The notes: generated from the letters alone by a model not told the origin. DNA of 64,000 nt from Mesorhizobium sp. M8A.F.Ca.ET.218.01.1.1 (GCF_004791165.1 NZ_SRUZ01000003.1:186001-250000), one strand, 5' to 3'; positions 26,275-36,214 are shown, counted from the stretch's first letter. Numbers and translations are program-made.

Positions 26275-26856
26275 TCAGTAGTCGTCCTCCTCGACTTCGG
26301 CCGGTTCGGGCCGCCTTACGGGCCGCTCGGAGGGATCGCGGCCGACTTCGTTCTTCAGCGTCGCCAGGTCGATGAAATGGTCGGCCTGGCGGCGCAGGTC
26401 ATCCGAGATCATCGGCGGCTGCGAGGCCATGGTCGAGACGATCGACACCTTGCGGCCACGCCGTTGCAGCGCCTCGACCAGCGTGCGGAAATCGCCATCT
26501 CCGGAGAATATGACATAGTGGTCGACGACGTCGGCGAGTTCCAGCGCATCGACAGTGAGCTCGATGTCCATGTTGCCCTTGATCTTGCGGCGGCCGGTCG
26601 AGTCGGTGAATTCCTTGGCCGGCTTGGTCACCACCTTGAAGCCGTTATAGTCGAGCCAGTCGATCAGCGGCCGGATCGAGGAATACTCCTGGTCCTCCAC
26701 CAGCGCGGTATAATAATAGGCGCGCAACAGGTAACCACGCTTGTGGAAGCTCGCCAAAAGCTTGCGATAGTCGATGTCGAACCCGAGTGCGCGCGAGGTG
26801 GCGTAGAGATTGGCGCCGTCGATGAACAGGGCGATTTTTTCACGAGGGTCGAACAT
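26275..26856 (-). CDS. NYN domain protein (LabA/PIN-like)
   Basis: The 193-residue protein has a NYN domain, a PIN-like nuclease fold. Conserved acidic residues appear in IALFIDGANLYATSRALG, KGNMDIELTVDALELADVV and YVIFSGDGDFRTLVEALQRR. Members are predicted metal-dependent RNases; the biological target here is unknown. The C-terminus is charged (RPVRRPEPAEVEEDDY). It is the first gene of a two-gene run with the glycosylase, and divergent from rpoZ. Confidence 0.88.
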   Translation of the reverse strand: MFDPREKIALFIDGANLYATSRALGFDIDYRKLLASFHKRGYLLRAYYYTALVEDQEYSSIRPLIDWLDYNGFKVVTKPAKEFTDSTGRRKIKGNMDIELTVDALELADVVDHYVIFSGDGDFRTLVEALQRRGRKVSIVSTMASQPPMISDDLRRQADHFIDLATLKNEVGRDPSERPVRRPEPAEVEEDDY

Positions 26857-27175
26857 GGAAATAATCCTTTTCGAAATAAGCGCCGTCTAAACGAAATGCG
26901 GTATCGACTATTGGTCAGGCTCATAAAAACCGGCCGACCTTGGACCAACCGAGATAACGCCAGTTTGGTGGCAATCCAAGGGCGTCTGGCGCACTGCAAG
27001 CAATTGTGATCGTAGAACCGAACTGTGGACGCGGCCGGTTTTGCCAAATCCGGAGTTTGATGGAGGGATTGAGTGCCCCGTGGGCCTGCATCTTCATGAT
27101 GCTTGTATTTTGGCGCCGTTCGGGTTATGGACCGCGCCTGTTTTCCGTCACATCCAGGCATGAAAGGGGCAATCC
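26857..27175. other. 319-nt gene-free region between NYN gene and rpoZ
   Basis: No credible ORF is seen. Near the right end, TTGTAT (27103-27108) and TTATGG (27125-27130), with a 16-nt spacer, may be the rpoZ promoter. The left part must carry the promoter of the NYN-UDG pair. I see nothing else. Confidence 0.4.
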
Positions 27176-27577
27176 ATGGCCCGCGTAACCGTTGAAGATT
27201 GCATCGACAAGGTCGACAACCGCTTCGAGCTGGTGCTTCTGGCCGGCCACCGCGCCCGTCAGATCAGCCAGGGCGCGCAGATCACCGTCCCGCGCGACAA
27301 CGACAAAAACCCGGTCATTGCGCTGCGCGAGATTGCCGACGAGACGCTGTCGCCCGACGATCTCAAGGAAGATCTGATCCATTCGCTGCAGAAGCATGTC
27401 GAGGTCGACGAGCCCGAAGCCGATGGCGAAGTGATCGCCGACCAGACTGGCGGTGCCGTCGCCGCCGCCGACACCGACGACGCCGAGGACAACGTCACCT
27501 TCGATCGCATGACCGAGGAAGACCTGCTGGCCGGCATCGAAGGTCTGGTCCCGCCGGAAAAGAGCGACGACTACTGA
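27176..27577 (+). CDS. rpoZ: RNA polymerase omega subunit
   Basis: The omega subunit assists assembly of the beta' subunit into RNA polymerase and takes part in ppGpp binding. The 133-residue length is usual for Rhizobiales, which carry an acidic C-terminal extension (here rich in Asp and Glu, residues 70-133). The conserved core is [20 protein letters not shown] followed by [16 protein letters not shown]. It is followed after a gap of about 210 nt by rsh, a classic gene pairing. Confidence 0.96.
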   Translation: MARVTVEDCIDKVDNRFELVLLAGHRARQISQGAQITVPRDNDKNPVIALREIADETLSPDDLKEDLIHSLQKHVEVDEPEADGEVIADQTGGAVAAADTDDAEDNVTFDRMTEEDLLAGIEGLVPPEKSDDY

Positions 27578-27646
27578 GACAGCTCTCCGGAAGCGCCTGG
27601 AACAATCTTCCGGCCCTTCCGTCCCGGCAGTTTTCGTGGCTATCGA

Positions 27647-27728
27647 GTACCAACTGTCGCAAATACCAGATGCAGTTTTGGCCGCACTTGGCATAATGTA
27701 TGAATCTGGTATTTGCGACAGTTGGTAC
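27647..27728. repeat. perfect 24-bp inverted repeat between rpoZ and rsh
   Basis: The arm at 27647-27670 (GTACCAACTGTCGCAAATAC plus CAGA) is the exact reverse complement of the arm at 27705-27728. The spacer is 34 nt (27671-27704). It is too long and exact to be chance. It may fold as a very stable hairpin in the transcript, act as a terminator of rpoZ, or be a miniature mobile element. Confidence 0.8.
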
Positions 27729-27789
27729 CGGACATGCGCCGTACGACAGTGCGGCGCATGATTCATTTCATCGCCGAGAGATTTAGCCC

Positions 27790-30018
27790 ATGATGCGTCA
27801 GTATGAGCTTGTCGAGCGCGTCCAGCGCTACAAGCCTGACGTCAACGAGGCGTTGCTCAACAAGGCCTATGTCTACGCCATGCAGAAGCATGGCCACCAG
27901 AAGCGCGCTTCCGGCGATCCCTATTTCTCGCACCCGCTCGAGGTCGCGGCCATCCTCACCGAGATGCACATGGACGAGGCGACCATCGCCGTCGCCCTGC
28001 TGCACGACACCATCGAGGACACAACGGCGACGCGAGCCGAGATCGACGATCTGTTCGGCCCCGAAATGGGCAAGCTGGTCGAGGGCCTGACCAAGCTTAA
28101 GAAGCTCGATCTCGTCTCCAAGAAGGCCGAGCAGGCGGAGAACCTGCGCAAGCTTCTGCTGGCGATCTCGGAAGATGTGCGCGTGCTGCTGGTCAAGCTC
28201 GCCGACCGTTTGCACAACATGCGCACCCTTGATCACATGCCCGAGGCCAAGCGTCTGCGCATTGCCGAGGAGACGATGGACATCTACGCGCCGCTGGCCG
28301 GGCGCATGGGCATGCAAGGCATGCGCGAGGAGTTGGAAGAGATCGCCTTCCGCTTCATCAATCCGGAAGCCTACCGTGCCGTCACCGCCCGCCTCGCCGA
28401 GATCTTCGAGCGCAACAAGGGCGTACTGACCGACATTGAAAAGGCGCTGTCGGCACTGTTTGAGAAGCATGCCATCAACGCCGGCGTGAAGAGCCGGCAG
28501 AAGAAGCCGTGGTCGGTGTTCCGCAAGATGGAGGCCAAGGCTCTGTCCTTCGAGCAACTGTCCGACATTTTCGGCTTCCGCGTCGTCGTCGACACCGTCG
28601 AGGACTGCTATCGCGCGCTGGGCGCCATCCACACCACCTGGTCGATGGTACCCGGCCGTTTCAAGGACTACATCTCGACGCCGAAGCAGAACGACTACCG
28701 TTCGATCCACACCACCATCGTCGGCCCTTCGCGCCAGCGCGTCGAACTGCAAATCCGCACCCGCGAGATGAACAAGATCGCCGAATACGGCGTCGCCGCT
28801 CATTCCATCTATAAGGACGCCGGTGGCAAGACGAACGGCGCCGGCCATGCGATCTCGAAGGAGACCAATGCCTATGCCTGGCTGCGGCGCACCATCGAGC
28901 AACTGGCCGAAGGCGACAATCCGGAAGATTTTCTCGAAAACACCAAGCTGGAGCTGTTCCAGGACCAGGTGTTCTGCTTCACGCCGAAGGGCATGCTGAT
29001 TGCCTTGCCGCGCGGCGCCACGCCGATCGATTTCGCCTATGCCGTCCACACCGATGTCGGCGACACCTGCGTCGGCGCCAAGGTCAATGGCCGCATCATG
29101 CCGCTGATGACGGAACTGAAGAATGGCGACGAGGTCGAGATCATCCGCTCCAAGGCGCAGGTGCCGCCAGCCGCGTGGGAATCGGTCGTCGTCACCGGCA
29201 AGGCGCGCGCCGCCATCCGCCGCGCCACCAAGAATGCCATCCGCAAGCAGTATTCGGGTCTCGGCGCGCGTATCCTTGAGCGTGCCTTCGAACGAGCCGG
29301 CAAGACCTTCACCAAGGAAAGCCTGAAGCCCGTCCTGCACCGGTTGGCTCGCAAGGACATCGAGGATGTGCTGGCGTCCGTCGGTCGCGGAGAACTGGCT
29401 TCCACCGATGTCATGAAGGCGGTCTTCCCTGACTACAAGGACGAGCGCGTCACCCCTGCGGCTCCCAAGCAGCGCGAGGAGGGCTGGTCGAAGATCCGCA
29501 ACGCCGCCGGCATGCTGTTCCAGATACCTGGCCGGGCCGCGCGCAAGGACAAGGACCAGCCAGGCGCCGGCGCCGTGCCGATCCGCGGCGTGCGCGGCGA
29601 CCTGCCGGTGCGCTTCGCGCCGGAAGGCGCGGTCCCTGGCGACCGTATCGTCGGCATCGTCCAGCCGGGCACCGGCATCACCATCTACCCGATCCAGTCG
29701 CCGGCGCTGCAGGCTTTCGACGACCAGCCGGAGCGCTGGATCGACGTGCGTTGGGACATCGACGAACGCACCAAGGAACGGTTTCCCGCGCGCGTCTCGG
29801 TCACCGCCATCAACGCGCCGGGCTCGCTCGCCGACATCGCCCAGGTCGTTGCCTCAAACGACGCCAACATCCATACGCTGTCGATGGTGCGCACCGCGCC
29901 CGATTTCACCGAAATGCTGATCGATCTCGAAGTCTGGGACCTCAAGCATCTCAACCGGCTGCTCTCGCAGCTCAAGGACAATTCGAGCGTCAGCGATGCG
30001 CGGCGCGTCAATGGCTAG
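27790..30018 (+). CDS. rsh: bifunctional (p)ppGpp synthetase/hydrolase
   Basis: This is the single stringent-response enzyme usual in Rhizobiales. It makes and degrades (p)ppGpp in response to amino acid starvation. The 742-residue protein has an intact HD hydrolase domain (H48, then H72-D73 and E76-D77 in LLHDTIEDT), a synthetase domain ([20 protein letters not shown]), a TGS domain ([20 protein letters not shown]), a linker and a C-terminal ACT domain ([20 protein letters not shown]). Both catalytic parts look functional. It follows rpoZ and runs into pyrE. Confidence 0.95.
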   Translation: MMRQYELVERVQRYKPDVNEALLNKAYVYAMQKHGHQKRASGDPYFSHPLEVAAILTEMHMDEATIAVALLHDTIEDTTATRAEIDDLFGPEMGKLVEGLTKLKKLDLVSKKAEQAENLRKLLLAISEDVRVLLVKLADRLHNMRTLDHMPEAKRLRIAEETMDIYAPLAGRMGMQGMREELEEIAFRFINPEAYRAVTARLAEIFERNKGVLTDIEKALSALFEKHAINAGVKSRQKKPWSVFRKMEAKALSFEQLSDIFGFRVVVDTVEDCYRALGAIHTTWSMVPGRFKDYISTPKQNDYRSIHTTIVGPSRQRVELQIRTREMNKIAEYGVAAHSIYKDAGGKTNGAGHAISKETNAYAWLRRTIEQLAEGDNPEDFLENTKLELFQDQVFCFTPKGMLIALPRGATPIDFAYAVHTDVGDTCVGAKVNGRIMPLMTELKNGDEVEIIRSKAQVPPAAWESVVVTGKARAAIRRATKNAIRKQYSGLGARILERAFERAGKTFTKESLKPVLHRLARKDIEDVLASVGRGELASTDVMKAVFPDYKDERVTPAAPKQREEGWSKIRNAAGMLFQIPGRAARKDKDQPGAGAVPIRGVRGDLPVRFAPEGAVPGDRIVGIVQPGTGITIYPIQSPALQAFDDQPERWIDVRWDIDERTKERFPARVSVTAINAPGSLADIAQVVASNDANIHTLSMVRTAPDFTEMLIDLEVWDLKHLNRLLSQLKDNSSVSDARRVNG

Positions 30019-30043
30019 CGATAGCCGATCCATGGGGGACGAG

Positions 30044-30622
30044 ATGAATACCGACGAAGTGCTGGGCATATTCCGCGAGGCTGGCGCTGTTCTGGAGGGT
30101 CATTTCATCCTGACGTCGGGTCTGCGCAGTCCGGTCTTCCTGCAGAAGGCACGGGTGTTCATGCATGCCGACAAGACCGAGCGGCTGTGCAAGGCGCTGG
30201 CCGAGAAGATCCGCGCCGCGGTGCCGGGCAAGATCGACTATGTCGTCGGGCCGGCGATCGGCGGGCTGATCCCGGCTTACGAAACCTCGCGCCTCCTTGG
30301 CGTGCCGGCGATCTGGGTGGAGCGGGAAGGGGGCGAGTTTCGCCTGCGGCGCTTCGAGATTGACCAAGGCGCCCGCGTCGTCATCGTCGAGGACATCGTC
30401 ACCACCGGATTGTCGATCCGCGAAACCATCGATTGCTTGCGCCAACTCGGCGCAGAGGTGGTCGCGGCTGCCTGCATCATCGATCGTTCGGCCGGCAAGA
30501 CCCATGTCGGCGTGCCGCTGATTGCGCTTGCCGAATACGAGGTTCCAGCCTATCCGCCGGACAGGTTGCCGCCGGAGCTTGCCGCCATCCCGGCCATCAA
30601 GCCCGGCAGCCGCAACATCTGA
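30044..30622 (+). CDS. pyrE: orotate phosphoribosyltransferase
   Basis: PyrE joins orotate with PRPP to form OMP in pyrimidine synthesis. The 192-residue protein has the PRPP-binding motif [14 protein letters not shown] with the two acidic residues, the orotate loop [13 protein letters not shown] and [14 protein letters not shown] near the N-terminus. GGGGGACGAG precedes ATG 30044 ([10 protein letters not shown]), so the 29996 start, which overlaps rsh, is rejected. The pyrC-type dihydroorotase at 51.9 kb acts one step earlier but one oxidation apart. Confidence 0.95.
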   Translation: MNTDEVLGIFREAGAVLEGHFILTSGLRSPVFLQKARVFMHADKTERLCKALAEKIRAAVPGKIDYVVGPAIGGLIPAYETSRLLGVPAIWVEREGGEFRLRRFEIDQGARVVIVEDIVTTGLSIRETIDCLRQLGAEVVAAACIIDRSAGKTHVGVPLIALAEYEVPAYPPDRLPPELAAIPAIKPGSRNI

Positions 30623-30635
30623 GGAGGAGGTCGCA

Positions 30636-31016
30636 TTGATCGTTGGCATCGATCATTTCGTGCTGACGGTGGCGTCGCTCGACGCAACCTGCGCCTTTTA
30701 TCAACGCGTGCTGGGCTTCGAACGCGTCGATACGCCGGGCCGGCCGACAGCACTTGCCTTCGGCAACCAGAAGATCAATGTCCACGAGGTTAGCCGCACC
30801 TTCGAGCCGAAAGCCCAGTCGCCGACGCCAGGATCCGGGGACTTCTGCCTGATCACCGAGCGGCCGCTCGATGAATTCCTTGCCGGTCTCGAAGCCAATC
30901 TCGTGACGGTGGAGCTCGGGCCGGTGGAACGCCTCGGCGCGCGGGGCCCGATGATGTCGGTCTATTTCCGCGACCCGGATGGCAACCTGGTCGAAGTCAG
31001 CCAGTATCTGCGGTAG
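30636..31016 (+). CDS. VOC family (glyoxalase-like) protein
   Basis: The 126-residue protein has two beta-alpha-beta-beta-beta halves of the vicinal oxygen chelate fold. It opens with IVGIDHFVLTVASLDATCAF, and the second half ends in FRDPDGNLVEVSQYL with the glutamate metal ligand. The histidine at IDHF is the first metal ligand. The substrate is unknown. I take a TTG start at 30636 because GGAGGAGG (30623-30630) sits 5 nt upstream; the frame also runs open to 30522 inside pyrE. It is probably cotranscribed with pyrE (13-nt gap). Confidence 0.85.
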   Translation: MIVGIDHFVLTVASLDATCAFYQRVLGFERVDTPGRPTALAFGNQKINVHEVSRTFEPKAQSPTPGSGDFCLITERPLDEFLAGLEANLVTVELGPVERLGARGPMMSVYFRDPDGNLVEVSQYLR

Positions 31017-31279
31017 CGTATCGATCATTTGGCTGCGACAATTAGCCGAAAACCGCTTCTCAAATTCGCCGCGATTGTCCGATGTTGGAGGAGACGGACC
31101 TTACCAAAATCTGGCGGTGCGGCCACCGCACGGACGGCCTCCGGTTGTTGTCGGGGTTGCGGATGGCTATATCAAAGTCGCGATTGCCTTCTGGCGACCG
31201 TAAAGCGCAAGATATGGTGGTCGAAGCCCGGCTGGAACAGCCGGCGTGTAGGCTGTGAATTGTCGGGAATAGGAAGACA

Positions 31280-31879
31280 GTGCTTTTTCGTCGCCGCAAG
31301 CCTGATGGCCTTTTCGAGCGGGTGCGCACCTATTTGTGGCCGCGCCGTTCGTTTTCGCGCTCGCTTCAATATTTCTCCAAGCGCATTCTGCGGCTGAAGG
31401 CCACCCCGCACGCGGTGGCGGCGGGCGTCGCCGCAGGTGTCTTTGCTTCGTTCTTCCCCGTCGGTTTCCACTTCATCATTGCCGCCGTTCTGTGTTGGGT
31501 GATCGCCGGCAATCTGGTGGCAGCTGCTCTCGGAGCTGTTTTCTTCGGCAATCCGCTGACCTTTCCGCTCTTGTGGGGCGCATCCTGGGAAACCGGCAAG
31601 CTCATCCTGCACGATCGCCTGCCGGCGCATGGCCCGCCGGCGCATCTGGGCGAGATGATGCACACGCTTTCGTTCGCCAAACTATGGCATCCCGTCCTGG
31701 AGCCGATGCTGATCGGGGCGGTGCCGCTCGGGCTGGTGTTCGGCCTGGTGTTCTACGGCATCACGCGCTGGGGCATGAATGTCTTCCGCGAACAGAGGCG
31801 CAAGCGGCTGGCTGAGCGCGCGAGACGCCGTGAGCATTCGCATCATCCCGGCGGAAGCGTCGGTTCCGCTGCCCAATGA
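31280..31879 (+). CDS. DUF2062 membrane protein
   Basis: The 199-residue protein matches DUF2062, a family of small inner-membrane proteins of unknown function. The core segment is [20 protein letters not shown], then [16 protein letters not shown] and the loop [20 protein letters not shown]. About three or four hydrophobic helices lie between residues 45 and 165. The C-terminus is basic. The start is a GTG at 31280 with AGGAAGA upstream. It overlaps acpS by 4 nt, so it is the head of the acpS-lepB-rnc-era transcript or joins it. Confidence 0.85.
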   Translation: MLFRRRKPDGLFERVRTYLWPRRSFSRSLQYFSKRILRLKATPHAVAAGVAAGVFASFFPVGFHFIIAAVLCWVIAGNLVAAALGAVFFGNPLTFPLLWGASWETGKLILHDRLPAHGPPAHLGEMMHTLSFAKLWHPVLEPMLIGAVPLGLVFGLVFYGITRWGMNVFREQRRKRLAERARRREHSHHPGGSVGSAAQ

Positions 31880-32289
31880 TCATCGGCATCGGCAGCGACC
31901 TGATCGACATCAGACGCATCGAGAAGTCGCTTGAGCGCCACGGCCAGCGCTTCATCCAGAGGATCTACACCGAGGTGGAGCAGGCGCGTTCGGAGAACCG
32001 GCGCGCTCGCGCGGCTTCCTACGCCAAGCGCTTTGCCGCCAAGGAGGCTTGCGCCAAGGCACTGGGCACCGGTCTGGCACAAGGGGTCTTCTGGCGTGAC
32101 ATGGGGGTCGTCAACCTGCCCAGCGGTGCGCCGACCATGGCGCTCACCGGCGGGGCGCTGGCGCGGCTGGAAAAGATCCTGCCCCAAGGCCATCAGGCTG
32201 CCATCCACCTCACCATCACGGATGATTTTCCGCTCGCTCAAGCCTTTGTGATCATCGAGGCGGTGCCCGTCGAAGAAGCGCCACATTGA
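31876..32289 (+). CDS. acpS: holo-[acyl-carrier-protein] synthase
   Basis: AcpS transfers 4'-phosphopantetheine from CoA to acyl carrier proteins. The 137-residue length is typical. The conserved parts are [20 protein letters not shown], with the magnesium-binding aspartate, and [20 protein letters not shown], with the second metal ligand. It overlaps the DUF2062 gene by 4 nt and is followed by lepB, in the conserved alphaproteobacterial order acpS-lepB-rnc-era. Confidence 0.96.
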   Translation: MIIGIGSDLIDIRRIEKSLERHGQRFIQRIYTEVEQARSENRRARAASYAKRFAAKEACAKALGTGLAQGVFWRDMGVVNLPSGAPTMALTGGALARLEKILPQGHQAAIHLTITDDFPLAQAFVIIEAVPVEEAPH

Positions 32290-32367
32290 TTGCATCTGAC
32301 GACCGGCATTGACGTTGCCCAGCGCGCGCCGAGACTCTATACCATCCAACGCACAATCGAGGACGAC

Positions 32368-33117
32368 ATGAGCGTGGCTGAAAAATCCCAGAAGAAATCC
32401 GGCGGGCTTGGCGAAACCGTCAGCGTCATCGTCCAGGCGCTTTTGCTCGCCCTGGTCATTCGCACGCTGCTGTTCCAGCCGTTCTCGATCCCGTCGGGCT
32501 CGATGCGGCCGACGCTTCTGGAAGGCGACTATCTGTTCGTCACCAAATGGTCCTACGGCTACTCCCGCTATTCGCTGCCTTTCGGCCCTGATATCTTCTC
32601 GGGCCGCATCTGGGGCTCAGAGCCCAAGCGTGGCGACGTGGTGGTATTCAAGTTCCCGCCGGATCCGTCCGTCGACTACATCAAGCGCGTCATTGGCCTG
32701 CCCGGCGACAAGATCCAGATGAAGGATGGCCAAGTGTTCATCAACGGCGTCGGCGTGCCGCGCGTCAAGACCGGCCAGATCGACAATCCCGACATCACGG
32801 AAAAGGATTATCCCATCGACGTCTATCGCGAGACGCTGCCCGATGGCGTCAGCTACGACACGCTGGACCTGTCGCCGAACTCGATCGGCGACAACACCCG
32901 CGAATTCGACGTGCCGCCGGGCCACTATTTCATGATGGGCGACAACAGGGACAATTCCGCCGACAGCCGCTTCACCGTAGGTTATGTTCCGGCCGAGAAC
33001 CTGGTCGGCCGCGCCAACCTTGTCTTCTTCTCGATCGCCGGCAAGGCAAGCCCGCTCGAAATCTGGAAATGGCCGTCGCTGATGCGCGCTTCGCGCCTGT
33101 TCCATTTCGTCAACTAG
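32368..33117 (+). CDS. lepB: signal peptidase I
   Basis: LepB cleaves Sec and Tat signal peptides at the periplasmic face of the inner membrane. The 249-residue protein has one N-terminal membrane anchor (about residues 18-36, VSVIVQALLLALVIRTLLF) and the serine-lysine pair: S45 in IPSGSMRPTL and K106 in YIKRVIGLPGDKI. The later boxes are HYFMMGDNRDNSADSRF. GAGG lies shortly before ATG 32368, so the frame opening at 32290 is rejected. The order acpS-lepB-rnc-era supports the call. Confidence 0.96.
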   Translation: MSVAEKSQKKSGGLGETVSVIVQALLLALVIRTLLFQPFSIPSGSMRPTLLEGDYLFVTKWSYGYSRYSLPFGPDIFSGRIWGSEPKRGDVVVFKFPPDPSVDYIKRVIGLPGDKIQMKDGQVFINGVGVPRVKTGQIDNPDITEKDYPIDVYRETLPDGVSYDTLDLSPNSIGDNTREFDVPPGHYFMMGDNRDNSADSRFTVGYVPAENLVGRANLVFFSIAGKASPLEIWKWPSLMRASRLFHFVN

Positions 33118-33121
33118 GGCC

Positions 33122-33847
33122 ATGGCGGCGCCAAAACGGTTGACCGCCGATGCGCTCGCCGAAGCGCTTGCGGAACGCACGGGCCATGCCTTCGCCGACC
33201 GCCAGCGCCTGCAGCGTGCGCTTACCCATGCCAGTGCGCGCGGTGCCAATGCGGGCGCCGATTATGAACGGTTCGAATTTCTCGGCGACCGGGTTCTTGG
33301 CCTTGTAGTCGCCGATATGCTGTTGGCTGCCTTTCCCGATGCCGCGGAAGGGGAATTGTCGCTGCGGCTCAATGCGTTGGTCAATGCCGAGGCGCTGTCT
33401 GATATCGCCGAGCATATCGGGTTGCCGGACCTGATCCATGCCGGATCGGACGTGCGCGGGCTCGAGGGACGCAAGCGCGTTAACCTGCGCGCCGATGCGT
33501 TGGAATCATTGATCGCCGTGCTCTATCTCGACGGTGGTCTGGAAGCGGCCCGCGTGTTCATTCACAAATACTGGCAGCCGCGTTCGCAGGCCTCGGGCGC
33601 GGCACGCCGCGACGCCAAGACCGAATTGCAGGAATGGGCGCATCAGGCGGCGGGCGCTGTTCCCGCCTATCAGGTCGACGGCCGGGAAGGCCCCGATCAC
33701 GATCCGCTGTTTACCGTCAGCGTCAAGGTCGGCGCGTTTCAGCCGGCAACCGGCAGCGGCCGCTCTAAGCGCGAGGCCGAACAGGCCGCCGCCACCGCCC
33801 TTCTGGTTCGCGAGGGCGTCTGGGTTCATGAAGGGAGTGCGGCATGA
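33122..33847 (+). CDS. rnc: ribonuclease III
   Basis: RNase III cuts double-stranded RNA, including rRNA precursors. The 241-residue protein has the catalytic signature ERFEFLGDRVLGLVVADML (residues near 43-61) and later acidic residues in ADALESLIAVLYLDGGLE. A double-stranded RNA-binding domain follows, starting with DAKTELQEWAHQAAGAVPAY. It lies 4 nt after lepB and overlaps era by 4 nt (ATGA). Confidence 0.97.
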   Translation: MAAPKRLTADALAEALAERTGHAFADRQRLQRALTHASARGANAGADYERFEFLGDRVLGLVVADMLLAAFPDAAEGELSLRLNALVNAEALSDIAEHIGLPDLIHAGSDVRGLEGRKRVNLRADALESLIAVLYLDGGLEAARVFIHKYWQPRSQASGAARRDAKTELQEWAHQAAGAVPAYQVDGREGPDHDPLFTVSVKVGAFQPATGSGRSKREAEQAAATALLVREGVWVHEGSAA

Positions 33848-34764
33848 CCGCCGAAGACACTGCAGCCGCTCCTGTCACGCATTCCGGCTTCGTCGCGCTG
33901 ATCGGCGCGCCCAATGCCGGCAAGTCGACGCTGGTCAACCAACTTGTCGGCGCCAAGGTCTCGATCGTCACCCATAAGGTGCAGACGACACGCGCCATCG
34001 TGCGCGGTATCGCCACGCACGACAACGCGCAGATCGTCTTTGTCGACACACCGGGCATCTTCAAGCCCAAGCGGCGGCTGGATACGGCAATGGTGACCAC
34101 CGCCTGGGGCGGCGCCAAGGACGCCGATATCGTGTTGCTGCTGATCGATGCGGAACGCGGCATCAGGGGCGACGCCGATGCCATCCTCGAACGGCTGAAG
34201 GACGTGCGCCAGCCGATGGCGCTGATCCTCAACAAGGTCGACCGCGTCAAGCCGGAGGCGCTTCTGGCCCTCTCAGCGGCAGCGAACGAGAAAGTGCCGT
34301 TCCAGCGCACCTTCATGGTCTCGGCGTTGACCGGCTCCGGCTGCAAGGACCTGCTCGACTATCTGGCCCAGGCGCTGCCGGCCGGCCCGTGGTACTATCC
34401 GGAAGACCAGATTTCCGACCTGCCGATGCGCCAACTCGCGGCCGAGATCACCCGCGAAAAGCTCTATCTCAGGCTGCATCAGGAACTGCCCTATTCCTCG
34501 CACATCGAGACCGAGAAATGGGAAGAGAAGAAAGACGGCTCGGTGCGCATCGACCAGACCATCTTTGTCGAGCGCGACAGCCAGAAGAAGATCGTGCTCG
34601 GCCACAAGGGCGAGACCATCCGCGCCATCGGGCAGGCCGCGCGGATGGAAATATCAGGCATATTGGAGCAGAAGGTGCACCTGTTCCTGTTCGTAAAGGT
34701 GCGCGAGAACTGGGGCGATGATCCCGAGCGCTATCGCGAGATGGGGTTGGAGTTTCCTCATTAG
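33844..34764 (+). CDS. era: GTPase Era
   Basis: Era is an essential GTPase that binds 16S rRNA and helps 30S maturation. The 306-residue protein has G1 GAPNAGKST (residues 21-29), G3 VDTPGIF, G4 LNKVD, and a C-terminal KH domain with IVLGHKGETIRAIGQAARME. It is translationally coupled to rnc. It is followed 3 nt later by a palindromic repeat that also supplies the start of the next gene. Confidence 0.97.
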   Translation: MTAEDTAAAPVTHSGFVALIGAPNAGKSTLVNQLVGAKVSIVTHKVQTTRAIVRGIATHDNAQIVFVDTPGIFKPKRRLDTAMVTTAWGGAKDADIVLLLIDAERGIRGDADAILERLKDVRQPMALILNKVDRVKPEALLALSAAANEKVPFQRTFMVSALTGSGCKDLLDYLAQALPAGPWYYPEDQISDLPMRQLAAEITREKLYLRLHQELPYSSHIETEKWEEKKDGSVRIDQTIFVERDSQKKIVLGHKGETIRAIGQAARMEISGILEQKVHLFLFVKVRENWGDDPERYREMGLEFPH

Positions 34765-34766
34765 GG

Positions 34767-34808
34767 CATGATCCCGAACAAGAGGGTCTGTTTTCGGGAA
34801 AGATCATG
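34767..34808. repeat. short palindromic intergenic repeat, copy 2
   Basis: CATGATCCCGAA opens the element and TTCGGGAAAGATCATG closes it. Both ends are near-perfect inverted repeats and match the copy at 7621-7661. The closing ATG (34806-34808) is the start codon of the APH-like gene. Confidence 0.65.
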
Positions 34809-35696
34809 GTTGAGGTCACGATCGATGCCGCCTTGGTGCGCCGGCTGATTGCCGCGCAATTCCCGCATTGGAAGAATCTTGCGGTCAGGCCGGTTGATTT
34901 TGGCGGCTGGGACAACAGGACCTTTCATCTCGGCGACGAGATGACCGTGCGGTTGCCGAGCGCCGCCGCTTATTCCCTGCAAGTGGAAAAGGAACATCGC
35001 TGGCTGCCGAGGTTGGCGCCGCTGTTACCACTGTCCATCCCCGTACCGCTGGCGATGGGCGCTCCGGCCGAGGGCTATCCCTGGCACTGGTCCGTCTATG
35101 GCTGGATCGAGGGCGAGACCGCGAAACGGGAACGTATCGCGGATCTGTCGGAATTCGCGGCGGACCTGGCTCGGTTCCTGGTTGCGTTGAGATACGTGGA
35201 CGCGACCGATGGGCCAGCGCCTGGGCAGCACAATTTCTTTCGCGGCGGACCGCTGACTGTCTATGACGGCGAGACAAGGCAAGCGATCTCGGCGCTCGGC
35301 AACCGCATCGATACCGGCGCCGCCACCGCTGTCTGGGAGATAGCCCTTGCCGCGGCCTGGGAAGGTCCTTCCGTGTGGTTCCATGGCGACGTCAGCCGGG
35401 GCAACCTCCTGGTCGAAAAGGGCAGGCTAGGCGCGGTGATCGATTTTGGCACCTGCGGTGTCGGTGATCCCTCCTGCGATCTGGCAATTGCCTGGACGCT
35501 TTTCGAAGGCGAGAGCCGGGACACTTTTCGCGCCTGCCTCGCGGCAGATGAGGCGACCTGGGCGCGCGGGCGTGGCTGGGCGCTGTGGAAGGCGCTGATC
35601 ATCGCCGCCGGCCACATAGACGTCGCCCGGGCCGAGATCGAAGAATCTTGGCGGGTGATCGATGCGGTGCTGATCAATCGCGAGTGTCAGGCGTGA
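34806..35696 (+). CDS. aminoglycoside phosphotransferase (APH) family kinase
   Basis: The 296-residue protein has the APH kinase fold: an N-lobe nucleotide region (VRPVDFGGWDNRTFHLGDEM), the catalytic loop VWFHGDVSRGNLLVE and the metal loop VIDFGTCGVGDPSCDLA. Many members phosphorylate small molecules other than antibiotics; I see nothing that implies resistance. The ATG sits at the end of a palindromic repeat, and the ribosome binding site (GGGAAAG) comes from that repeat. It interrupts the era-recO neighbourhood together with the porin. Confidence 0.85.
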   Translation: MVEVTIDAALVRRLIAAQFPHWKNLAVRPVDFGGWDNRTFHLGDEMTVRLPSAAAYSLQVEKEHRWLPRLAPLLPLSIPVPLAMGAPAEGYPWHWSVYGWIEGETAKRERIADLSEFAADLARFLVALRYVDATDGPAPGQHNFFRGGPLTVYDGETRQAISALGNRIDTGAATAVWEIALAAAWEGPSVWFHGDVSRGNLLVEKGRLGAVIDFGTCGVGDPSCDLAIAWTLFEGESRDTFRACLAADEATWARGRGWALWKALIIAAGHIDVARAEIEESWRVIDAVLINRECQA

Positions 35697-36214
35697 GGGG
35701 AAGCGCGTGACGCGCCGACATCGGACGGCGTTGAGTTTCCGATGGATTAAAAAAAGTCACTGCGGCGGGCAACTTCACATGGCCCTTCTGACGTCGGCGG
35801 AGCCCGAGGGATTGGTCAGATTTGATTCAGGGATCTGACGTCGAAAAATAAGTTATTCAATGTTTTTGTTAGAAGTAATTTTTAATTACATGAAAATAAT
35901 AGAATAAATTACAGCATCAGATGAATAAATCAAAAAAATACCCAATTATTACATAAAAATGACAATGTACCATTTGTGCCAATTTGAAAATTGGTCATGG
36001 TGGGTTAGTGTTATTTGTGCAACACAGATTTAATCTGTGGTCTGAATCCGGCATATTTGTGGAATTGTCATTGAAGGCGGAAGATTGGTGGGTATGTTCG
36101 CCGCGAAAAGGGGACGCGGTGCGAGCCCTTTTTCATTGTCGGGTGAAGCGGGACAACATATCCGCCAGCCACAATTCAGAAGCCATCTTATTAACTTGAC
36201 TGGAGAGGTCAGAA
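35697..36214. promoter_or_regulatory. 518-nt AT-rich leader of the porin gene
   Basis: No ORF is convincing here. From about 35840 to 36000 the sequence is strikingly AT-rich in a GC-rich genome. It contains CCAATTT-ga-AAATTGG (35979-35994) and CACAGATT-t-AATCTGTG (36023-36039), both perfect dyads. A ribosome binding site (TGGAGAGG) lies at 36200-36207 before the porin start. The layout suggests heavy transcriptional control, for example by an AT-binding silencer. Confidence 0.6.

Noticed and set aside
27763..29340. 525-codon minus-strand ORF within rsh
   Set aside because: Antisense shadow of a gene with intact catalytic motifs.
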